From positions 1 through 12,597 of the forward strand of contig JAKBRR010000013.1 of assembly GCA_021845325.1 (NCBI GenBank): a DNA stretch of 12,597 bases. The letters run 5' to 3'. Every line of letters begins with the position of its first letter. Position 1 is the first letter of the stretch. Below, piece by piece: positions 1 through 5,823 of the stretch. The translations under genes were made by a program, and so were the position numbers. The notes below the pieces were generated by a model that saw nothing but the letters and a program-made list of their open reading frames with translations, did no database searches and was not told the origin of the DNA. This DNA comes from Thermoplasmata archaeon (GTDB lineage: Archaea > Thermoplasmatota > Thermoplasmata > Thermoplasmatales > Thermoplasmataceae).

Positions 1-541
1 GTAGGGATCATAGGCGATCCCAGTGGGAAAAGACTGGATCGTAATGTTCTTTATCACGACATCTGCCTTATTGATAACTGAGACTGTGAGTTCATTAGAG
101 TTTGTGACATAAATGTAATCGTTATAAGGGTCAAAAGCAATTCCAACTGGTCCGCACGGTATTGTTATGTTCTGTATAACAACATTTGACTGGTTTATAA
201 CTGACACAGTATTGCTGAAGAGGTTTGAGACATACAGGAAATTATTATAGGAATCATACGCGATTCCAAGAGGATATTTCTGTACACTTATATTCTGTAT
301 AACAACATTAGACTGGTTGATAACTAATACAGTATTGTTAGCCTGATTTGTAACATAAAGATAATCATTGTATGGGTCAAAGACAATTTCGCATGGACTG
401 AATGGAACTGAAATATTCTCAATTACAATATTAGATGTATTAATAACGGAGATTGTCTGGTGACCGGTATTTACCGCATATATGTAATCATTGTAAGGAT
501 CAAATGTGATTCCATGGGGGGTGAGCTTGAACTGATATATT
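1..541 (-). repeat. Tandem 123-bp coding repeats (41 aa YVTN blades)
   Basis: Unit boundaries taken at the Asn of N-I-(S/T)-(V/I) fall at minus-strand positions 541, 417, 294, 171 and 48. The spacings are 124, 123, 123 and 123 nt. The 124-nt first unit contains the C6 tract, so the odd base can be located from repeat length alone. Parts of the units are nearly identical at the DNA level, for example the stretch encoding NQSNVVIQN in adjacent units, which suggests recent duplication or gene conversion. Confidence 0.85.
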
Positions 542-549
542 TCCGACAT
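1..549 (-). CDS. YVTN beta-propeller repeats, C-terminal part of the frameshifted surface protein (partial)
   Basis: This frame is open to the left edge and encodes 41-residue repeats of the form NISV..P.GI.FDPYNDY(I/L)YVTN....TVSVIN.SNVVIQ. Three full repeats (417-295, 294-172, 171-49), a partial one (48-1) and most of a first repeat are visible. The unit fits one four-stranded blade of a YVTN/NHL-type beta-propeller, so a complete protein would probably have 6-8 blades; the rest lies outside the window. The frame has its own ATG at 549 (MSEIYQF), but the protein made from it would lack a signal peptide and would misread the first half of blade 1. I therefore regard it as the continuation of the gene starting at 925 rather than as a separate gene. 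Exported, outer-surface location is inferred from the upstream signal peptide. Confidence 0.75.
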   Translation of the reverse strand, partial: MSEIYQFKLTPHGITFDPYNDYIYAVNTGHQTISVINTSNIVIENISVPFSPCEIVFDPYNDYLYVTNQANNTVLVINQSNVVIQNISVQKYPLGIAYDSYNNFLYVSNLFSNTVSVINQSNVVIQNITIPCGPVGIAFDPYNDYIYVTNSNELTVSVINKADVVIKNITIQSFPTGIAYDPY

Positions 550-925
550 ATTGTCCAGGGATGAAATAGACATTTACAATTTCATTTGACGAGTTCACGC
601 TAAATTCGTTAGTTAAATTGTCCCATGAATAACCATGCAGAAGAGTAGAAGCTGTGAAATTATATTCGCCATTCATTAATGAAAGTGAAATATTATCTGA
701 AGTCGATGAATAAGTTTTCCCGGAAATTGTTACATTCCATAATGCACTATCCGGGAGACCTTTAGAATCCAGCAACACGTTGTAATCAGAGTTCAGATAT
801 AGATTTTCAGGGTGGGACAGAAGGTTATTGCCTTCATTGCTCATTGGGGCGATTAGTAAGTATGCAGGAGTGGCAATTAAAGCAACGGTGGATATAACCA
901 ACAGAAGGCGTCTCGCCATTTTCAT
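500..925 (-). CDS. Secreted YVTN-repeat surface protein, N-terminal part (frameshifted)
   Basis: This is the 5' part of a gene continued in another frame by the adjacent left-hand reading frame. It reads 141 codons before a TGA at 502-500. Residues 1-26 form a signal peptide or anchor (MKMARRLLLV, then a hydrophobic stretch to about residue 26). Residues about 43-125 form a beta domain with the GLP...W.V...G..YSS....I...NGEY.F pattern that I know from Thermoplasmata surface proteins. It also has many N-x-S/T sequons, which fits an exported, possibly glycosylated protein. The last in-frame residues NISVQAHP start the first YVTN repeat; the frame is then lost at the C6 run (plus-strand G6, 516-521). 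ATG 925 is chosen because a TATA-like box lies about 29 nt upstream; ATG 918 is an in-frame alternative. The function is unknown; a cell-surface binding or adhesion role is inference. Confidence 0.75.
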   Translation of the reverse strand: MKMARRLLLVISTVALIATPAYLLIAPMSNEGNNLLSHPENLYLNSDYNVLLDSKGLPDSALWNVTISGKTYSSTSDNISLSLMNGEYNFTASTLLHGYSWDNLTNEFSVNSSNEIVNVYFIPGQYVGNISVQAHPPWNHI

Positions 926-950
926 CTCACATATGATAAATCAGACTGGG

Positions 951-958
951 TATAAAAA
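951..958 (-). promoter_or_regulatory. TATA box of the YVTN surface-protein gene
   Basis: The minus strand reads TTTTTATA followed by CCC, centred about 29 nt upstream of ATG 925. This spacing predicts a transcription start within a few bases of the start codon, so the mRNA would be leaderless or nearly so. A weak GTGAG lies directly before the ATG. Confidence 0.5.
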
Positions 959-1364
959 AATTCATTAAAGACACCCTGTATTTACTATTTTAAATTAGGT
1001 CTAGTATGGTGCACAAATCTTTGCTGACGTTTGCGGAATTGAAAGAGAGATGGTCACACAGGGTCATAAATGGATATTATAAATAAAGGATAAGATCGTG
1101 GACATGTTTAGGGGATGTATCCTTAGTTTTACACATAATTCTGGACACTACGCTTCATCATAAACTATTTGTAAACTCTTTTCTATCCAATCAATTTTAT
1201 TTATCATATTATCTGAGTTAAAAATACTTGTTTATAAAGTTCTATCGGTCGCTCTTCAACTCAACCAAATCATCTTAGGGTCAGTATGTAAAAAGAAGCC
1301 TAAAGTATTTAAGATTCATTTTCCATAAATATTATTGCGGATTTATTATTTTACGGATTATTCT

Positions 1365-1371
1365 AAAAAAA
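1365..1371 (-). terminator. Poly-T terminator after tRNA-Lys
   Basis: The minus strand has T7 starting 17 nt past the discriminator base of tRNA-Lys. A T-run without a required hairpin is the usual archaeal intrinsic terminator. Confidence 0.45.
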
Positions 1372-1387
1372 TGAACCTTATCTAGAG

Positions 1388-1461
1388 CGGGTCCGGAGGG
1401 GTTCGAACCCCCGGCCTATGGATTAAGAGTCCATCGCTCTACCTGGCTAAGCTACGGACCC
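1388..1461 (-). tRNA. tRNA-Lys (CTT)
   Basis: The 74-nt cloverleaf has acceptor arms GGGTCCG/CGGACCC with discriminator G and a D arm GCTTAGCCAGGTAGAGC. The anticodon stem is ATGGA/TCCAT around the loop CTCTTAA, giving anticodon CTT. The T arm is GGGGG-TTCGAAC-CCCTC with one G-T pair. The CCA end is not encoded (GCT follows the discriminator) and there is no intron. It reads AAG codons. Confidence 0.95.
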
Positions 1462-1484
1462 GCATTGACGGCATATTACATAAC

Positions 1485-1496
1485 AATTTATACCTT
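1485..1496 (-). promoter_or_regulatory. TATA/BRE promoter of tRNA-Lys
   Basis: The minus strand reads AAAGGTATAAATTG, with the TATA centre about 29 nt before the mature tRNA 5' end and a purine-rich BRE-like AAAGG directly upstream. It is the clearest promoter in the window. Confidence 0.65.
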
Positions 1497-1521
1497 TGGA
1501 AACTAAGAATAGATGAGTATA

Positions 1522-1549
1522 TTGGACATAATGAATCATTATTTGGACA
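1522..1549. promoter_or_regulatory. Possible operator: direct repeats around a palindrome
   Basis: Two copies of TTGGACA (1522-1528 and 1543-1549) lie exactly 21 bp apart and flank TAATGA-A-TCATTA (1529-1541), a perfect 6-bp palindrome with a one-base centre. The element sits about 20-45 bp upstream of the metallopeptidase start, where its TATA box should be, and near the divergent tRNA-Lys promoter. A regulator-binding role is inference. Confidence 0.35.
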
Positions 1550-1567
1550 AATGTTCTTATCATCTAT

Positions 1568-2089
1568 TTGATCAGTGATCTATTGGAAGTTATAGTTAAG
1601 AGAAGCGCAAAAAGAAAGAAGACAATTAATGCACGTATCCAGAATGGCAAGATCATTATCCAGATACCAACGGGTCTTTCAAAATCGGAGGAAAAATCAA
1701 TTATACAGAAAATGCAGAAGCGTCTTGAGATAAGAAAGAATGTTCAAGAATCCAAGAATAGAGAGTTGCTTGAAAGAAGGTTCAATTTCCTGAACAATGA
1801 GTTTTTCTCCGGCAAATTAGAAGCTTCTCTATCGTTTTCAGAACGACAGGAGTATAGGAATGGCAGCTGTACTCCAGCCAATAAAACAATCAGGATTTCG
1901 CATAATTTAATTGATATGCCAGTGTGGGTCTTAGATTACGTTTTAATGCATGAGATGACCCATCTGATATATAGGAATCACTCGAAAGAGTTCTGGTTGA
2001 AGGTCAATGAATATAACTACACGGAAAGGGCCAGGGGTTTTCTAATAGCAAAGGGAATGGAAAAAGAGGATAACAGTTATGACAATTAA
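1568..2089 (+). CDS. YgjP/DUF45-type zinc metallopeptidase (SprT-like fold)
   Basis: A 173-aa soluble protein. Residues 124-132 (YVLMHEMTH) hold the HExxH zinc motif with ligands H128 and H132 and catalytic E129. H138 in RNHSKEFW is the third zinc ligand typical of the YgjP-like family (HExxH, then NHS..FW). Residues 98-111 (RNGSC to RIS) match the conserved segment before the metal site, though the usual WGSC is NGSC here. The N-terminus (VKRSAKRKKTI) is basic, as usual for the family. The substrate is unknown; relatives are predicted metal-dependent proteases, some linked to restriction-modification loci, but no such genes are nearby. The start is uncertain: TTG 1568 is used, TTG 1583 is possible, and the upstream stop at 1532 leaves no in-frame ATG. 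No Shine-Dalgarno sequence is seen. Confidence 0.85.
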   Translation: MISDLLEVIVKRSAKRKKTINARIQNGKIIIQIPTGLSKSEEKSIIQKMQKRLEIRKNVQESKNRELLERRFNFLNNEFFSGKLEASLSFSERQEYRNGSCTPANKTIRISHNLIDMPVWVLDYVLMHEMTHLIYRNHSKEFWLKVNEYNYTERARGFLIAKGMEKEDNSYDN

Positions 2090-2167
2090 AATCCAGACTT
2101 AAAATCTGCAATAAAACAAATTCCATTTATTTCAAGGCTGATTTATGGATATACAGTTTCTCATTTC

Positions 2168-2175
2168 TTAAATAT
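2168..2175 (+). promoter_or_regulatory. TATA box of the isochorismatase-fold gene
   Basis: TTAAATAT is centred about 24 nt upstream of ATG 2196, consistent with a leaderless transcript. No Shine-Dalgarno sequence precedes the ATG. Confidence 0.4.
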
Positions 2176-2195
2176 GATGTTCCTATGTTCAAAGC

Positions 2196-2771
2196 ATGGA
2201 AAGGAATGATATCTTTAAGGAACTAAAGGATGTTGTTAGGCCAGATCACACAGCACTGATTGTATGGGATGTTCAGAACATGCTTGTAGGGAGAATATAT
2301 AACAAGGACGAATTCCTGGGAAATCTCAATCCGTTGATCAAGAAGGCAAGAGATAAAGGTATGCCCATCTTTTTCACAAAGATCACACCACTGCCTGAAA
2401 GATTCGAATCCGGGCCAAGACTGGCAAATAGGTGGGGACAGATGCCGACAGATCCGACAGCCTGGGATCTCACTATAAAACCTGAAAAGGATGATATTGT
2501 TCTCAATAAAAACACAGCAAGTATCTTTATTGGGACGAATTTCGAGCTTATGGTGAGAAATGCAGGAATCAAGACACTAATATTTACTGGAATAGCAACT
2601 GAGATAGGCGTAGAATCCAGTGCTAGGGATGCATTAAACAGAGGATTTTATTCTGTAATTGCTGAAGATGCAGTTTCTTCTGGCGATCACGAAGCACACA
2701 AACGCTCACTGGCTAATATGTCAAGAATGATGCTTGTAAAAAAATCATCTGAATTAATTGCAAATCTATGA
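2196..2771 (+). CDS. Isochorismatase-fold hydrolase lacking the nucleophilic cysteine
   Basis: A 191-aa single-domain cytoplasmic protein of the isochorismatase/nicotinamidase superfamily. D25 (VWDVQN) and K105 (LNKNTASIF) match the catalytic Asp and Lys. The family block that normally reads G.AT..CV..TARDA is TGIATEIGVESSARDA at 131-146, with Gly138 where amidase-type members have the Cys nucleophile. True isochorismatases (EntB, PhzD) also lack this Cys and hydrolyse a vinyl ether using the Asp, so the protein is unlikely to be a nicotinamidase or N-carbamoylsarcosine amidase. No siderophore or phenazine genes are nearby to suggest isochorismate as substrate. The ATG is supported by the 24-nt TATA spacing. 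The superfamily is secure; the reaction is unknown. Confidence 0.88.
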   Translation: MERNDIFKELKDVVRPDHTALIVWDVQNMLVGRIYNKDEFLGNLNPLIKKARDKGMPIFFTKITPLPERFESGPRLANRWGQMPTDPTAWDLTIKPEKDDIVLNKNTASIFIGTNFELMVRNAGIKTLIFTGIATEIGVESSARDALNRGFYSVIAEDAVSSGDHEAHKRSLANMSRMMLVKKSSELIANL

Positions 2772-2844
2772 TTTGTATCGTTTCAAAATTTTTAATGCAC
2801 CATGCTTTTCTTAGAGAGCAGCAATAAAAACAATTCCAATTAAC

Positions 2845-2852
2845 TTATAATA
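2845..2852 (+). promoter_or_regulatory. TATA box of the 302-aa membrane protein gene
   Basis: TTATAATA is centred about 25 nt upstream of GTG 2873. This spacing supports GTG as a leaderless start; ATG 2863 nearby is out of frame. Confidence 0.45.
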
Positions 2853-2872
2853 ACATTTTTAAATGCCGTATT

Positions 2873-3781
2873 GTGCAAAATCTTCCAATTGTCATTTTCA
2901 TTGAAGTCGCTATGACCTTATTCCTGATCTGGGTCATATACTATCTGCGATCAGATCTATCCGATCTTAAACTTAAGACATTCTCTGTTTCTGTTTTCCT
3001 TCTTGCAATGATGGCCAGCATGTTCAATGGAATAACATATTACCTGGTCGCTCCTAGTTCATTTATAAGCACTGTTTTAGCAGTCAACTTTTCTATGATC
3101 TTGATGACTGTGGCAATAGTTTACCTGTTGGTAATTGCTGCAAGAGGAGATTTCGCTGGAATCTCCACATCGATTTCAGGTACATTATCATTTTTGCTGG
3201 TTTGGAACGAAGTTTCTATGGCCATTTTACTAAGAGTGATTGCGTTTGGAATTGCTGGTCAAAATTCGTTTGTGTATGCCCTAAGCTTCTTCAGTTTATC
3301 TATAACCAGCATACTTTTTCTTCTTCCGATGCTGACAGAAATGGTTGTATTCATATTTCTGCAACTTAGATCCGGGATTGACAAGCAGATTGCAATATCA
3401 ATTCTTTTGATGCAGGTCGCAGATCCAATAATGTTCGGTAATTCACCTTTTATTTCCATATTGCTCATCGCTTATTCGGTATTTATGATCGTGTCAATTG
3501 TCTATTTCTTTCGTTCTGTATATAAAAACAGAAAGATATTTGATCAAAGTAATGGTAAAAGGAATAAAGAACGAAATATTGCGATTAACTTTGTGTTTCT
3601 ATTTCTTCTTACGTCTTTAAGCTTCATTGGACCTGTCGTCCTGACTGGAAACTTTGGTCTTTCATATTTTGTTTTTGCAATCTCTATGATAATTGCGATG
3701 GCACTTTATTTCAACATAATCATGGGTATGTATACGAACCATAATACCAATAAGCTGAAAGAAAAAGCAGTTACCTGTTAG
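2873..3781 (+). CDS. Polytopic membrane protein, paralogue of the neighbouring Fe-S membrane protein
   Basis: A 302-aa very hydrophobic protein with about eight membrane segments (about 6-25, 38-60, 67-90, 101-121, 136-164, 171-213 as one or two, 236-255, 262-287). I recognise no named family. It aligns by eye along most of its length with residues 20-280 of the convergent 659-aa protein: LSFLLVWNEVSMAI matches AFFIIFDEVVMSL, and FLLPMLTEMVVFIFLQLRS matches WFVVPMGIEMILSILYVSRS. E113 and E156 fall in membrane segments and are conserved in both. It has no ferredoxin motif and only one Cys (the C-terminal residue). Its end overlaps the end of the neighbour by 11 nt, tail to tail. A role as a partner or regulator of that redox protein is inference. 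The start is GTG. Confidence 0.75.
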   Translation: MQNLPIVIFIEVAMTLFLIWVIYYLRSDLSDLKLKTFSVSVFLLAMMASMFNGITYYLVAPSSFISTVLAVNFSMILMTVAIVYLLVIAARGDFAGISTSISGTLSFLLVWNEVSMAILLRVIAFGIAGQNSFVYALSFFSLSITSILFLLPMLTEMVVFIFLQLRSGIDKQIAISILLMQVADPIMFGNSPFISILLIAYSVFMIVSIVYFFRSVYKNRKIFDQSNGKRNKERNIAINFVFLFLLTSLSFIGPVVLTGNFGLSYFVFAISMIIAMALYFNIIMGMYTNHNTNKLKEKAVTC

Positions 3782-5750
3782 AAAACTTTTCTTTCAACCA
3801 GTGCCTTACATCGTAATAAAATATGTTCTCATATGGGCAAGCATCCACGCAATCTCCTATCCCAATGCACCTTGAATCCTTATATTCGCCTTTCGCTATG
3901 AAGTTTCCTGGTTGAGAATGATTCCCCACCGGACAAGCTTTAGCGCAATCTTTTGTCTTACAGTTGATACACTGGTTCGGATCACGAACTTTCAACCTGA
4001 AAAAACCAAATTTAGATATGAACCTGTTGAAATTACCCCAGTGGCAGTATCCTGTATTGAGGCAGCCGTATGATCCAAAGAAAGGCATTGTTATGAATAC
4101 TGCGTACCATAAAAATCCAAAATAAAAAAGATAGAGCATGTATTCAGGATCAACACCGTAAAATGTTGCCTTTAGGTATCCTGTGTAATCGAGGTAAGAT
4201 ACGATCCCGGCAGCAATGATTGAAAAATAAACTATCTTAGACACAACAGGATATAGCAAATTTTTGCCCGTATCCTTGGAAGTGAGATTTTTTGAGAACT
4301 CAGATGATGTATTGAATTTCTTCATTGAATCGTAGAAAGTTCCCTGATACATCACGGGAGCGGTGCAGAAAACTGAGCATAACTGCCTTGATCCAAACAG
4401 ATATGAAAGTGCACCGCTTATCAGATATGTCACAAGCATGGGAATGATCAGATAAGGTACAAGTCCGCCTCCGGATCCTATTCCCATTGACCAGCCTATG
4501 AAAGGGAACAGTGAAGCATCTGGTACTAGGAAGGACGGTATTACGATAGAATAGACGCCATAGGCAAAAAGCATCAGCACCAGACGGATTCTGGTTTCGA
4601 GTTCCCTTGTTTTCATGATCTTGAATACAACCAGCGAACCCATCTCTATGCCCATCATCACAAGAAACCAGGTCGAAAGTGAAACTATGCTGAAGAAATA
4701 AAAAAAGTCAAACAAAGATTTTTCCATCATTGTTATAACGGAGCCCGATATTGATTGAAGGTCCAAAGAACTCATAAAAGCAGTTGCGCCATAAAATTGC
4801 AGATCAAACACAGCACCCATGAAGAATTCCGACACGAATATCATGAGAAGAAAGAGGAATGACCAGTTCCTCTTTGCAAGCCAGTACACCTTGTTGCCAG
4901 TACTCAGATATCCAGGATAGGTGGCTGCCCTTACGTAAATTATCATGTCAAATATCATACCGGCTGCTATTCCAAGATATGTGTGATATATCATCCATAG
5001 AAATACGCCAGCCATCATTACTGAATAAGCCATAAGAAGATACAGAAGGTATCTTGACGCATTTCGATGTATCGACATCTTTCTGTAAAGATATTCGAAG
5101 AGAAAAACGAAAAAACCAGTCATAACAGAACCGGATAGATAAATCGCAATCGGTTCCCATAGTGCGGTCTTAAAAGATGTAGGTGTAAGAATCATTGTTA
5201 CAGCCTGTACAGAGAAAATGACAATTGAAAACGTACTGAGAGATCTGCTCACATACAGGATAGAAAGTATCATCTCGATACCCATGGGAACAACAAACCA
5301 GTAGGTGGATATTGAATATGCAACCGAATACAAGGTATTCGAAAACAGCAAATTATGGAATTTAAGTGGTGATAGGAACAGATTGAAATCAAGGCTCATC
5401 ACAACCTCATCAAAAATAATGAAAAAAGCTGTGAATGCAACAATATAGTTTCTGGGACCAGGATTGAAATTCTTCATAATCGCCTTTAAAAAATATGCCA
5501 TCGAAGGTGCGACGAGAACTGCCATTGTGATGAACGATATCTCAATTGTATCTGCAACAGTTATCCTGTCAGGATAAGCAAACAGAAAGAGTGGGCCCAA
5601 AACCATTCCAGTCATCATATCAAGCAGAACATAGACAAACATCTTTCTTACATGGTTATCTGCTGTGCGCGCAAGATATATTGAAAAACTCATTCCTGCT
5701 CCCATCAGCAGCATCAGCAAGACAAGAATGTAGTAAACAGGAATGAACAT
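3771..5750 (-). CDS. Duplicated-membrane-domain protein with C-terminal ferredoxin-type Fe-S module
   Basis: A 659-aa integral membrane protein with perhaps 14-16 helices. The membrane part contains a module twice: residues 101-195 (DEVVMS, WFVVPMGIEM, LTPTSF) and 298-410 (SEFFMG, WFLVMMGIEM, VIPSF). Glu115/308 and Glu159/369 are equivalent intramembrane acids. The C-terminal third has paired cysteines C458/C462 (LCSVFCTAP) and C563/C569 (GCLNTGYCHWG), reminiscent of NapH/NosR-type (Fer4_5) membrane ferredoxins. A two-cluster domain follows: C594-x2-C597-x4-C602-x3-C606-P, and C628-x5-C634-x3-C638-P. In the second motif the usual second Cys is Ile631, so one cluster has only three Cys ligands. 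It probably passes electrons at the membrane, perhaps with quinones; donor and acceptor are unknown. There is no CxxCH haem motif. ATG 5750 is the first start; the promoter is weak. Confidence 0.85.
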   Translation of the reverse strand: MFIPVYYILVLLMLLMGAGMSFSIYLARTADNHVRKMFVYVLLDMMTGMVLGPLFLFAYPDRITVADTIEISFITMAVLVAPSMAYFLKAIMKNFNPGPRNYIVAFTAFFIIFDEVVMSLDFNLFLSPLKFHNLLFSNTLYSVAYSISTYWFVVPMGIEMILSILYVSRSLSTFSIVIFSVQAVTMILTPTSFKTALWEPIAIYLSGSVMTGFFVFLFEYLYRKMSIHRNASRYLLYLLMAYSVMMAGVFLWMIYHTYLGIAAGMIFDMIIYVRAATYPGYLSTGNKVYWLAKRNWSFLFLLMIFVSEFFMGAVFDLQFYGATAFMSSLDLQSISGSVITMMEKSLFDFFYFFSIVSLSTWFLVMMGIEMGSLVVFKIMKTRELETRIRLVLMLFAYGVYSIVIPSFLVPDASLFPFIGWSMGIGSGGGLVPYLIIPMLVTYLISGALSYLFGSRQLCSVFCTAPVMYQGTFYDSMKKFNTSSEFSKNLTSKDTGKNLLYPVVSKIVYFSIIAAGIVSYLDYTGYLKATFYGVDPEYMLYLFYFGFLWYAVFITMPFFGSYGCLNTGYCHWGNFNRFISKFGFFRLKVRDPNQCINCKTKDCAKACPVGNHSQPGNFIAKGEYKDSRCIGIGDCVDACPYENIFYYDVRHWLKEKFSNR

Positions 5751-5817
5751 TCAGACCCATACCAGAATGCAATTATTGCTCAATAGTCTTTGCAGATTAT
5801 GAAATAATAATTAAGAT

Positions 5818-5823
5818 AAAAAA
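5818..5823 (-). terminator. Poly-T terminator of the acyl-CoA ligase gene
   Basis: T6 on the minus strand directly follows the TAA stop at 5826-5824. It separates the ligase gene from the downstream Fe-S membrane protein gene on the same strand, 73 nt further on. Confidence 0.4.

Larger units (their letters stand above)
926..1387. other. Gene-poor AT-rich stretch
   Basis: About 460 bp with no convincing gene. The only protein-like reading is a 26-codon plus-strand ORF from ATG 1006 to TAA 1086 (MVHKSLLTF, then AELKERWSHRV). It has no ribosome-binding site and no clear TATA box, so it could be a gene remnant or chance. A 7-bp inverted repeat (AAGGATA at 1086-1092, TATCCTT at 1118-1124) is too short to mean much. 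The right end holds the putative tRNA-Lys terminator and the left end the surface-protein promoter. Confidence 0.4.

Noticed and set aside
1..549. Left-hand YVTN frame as an independent gene starting at ATG 549
   Set aside because: It would have no signal peptide and would lose the first half of blade 1; a single-base frameshift explains both frames better.
1086..1124. 7-bp inverted repeat AAGGATA/TATCCTT in the gene-poor stretch
   Set aside because: Short arms with a 25-nt loop are expected by chance in AT-rich DNA, and it is not placed at a gene end.
1388..1461. tRNA-Lys as an integration (att) site
   Set aside because: The neighbouring gene-poor stretch looks accessory, but I found no second copy of the tRNA 3' end and no integrase in the window.
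2196..2771. Nicotinamidase or N-carbamoylsarcosine amidase assignment
   Set aside because: Those enzymes need the Cys nucleophile, which is Gly138 here.
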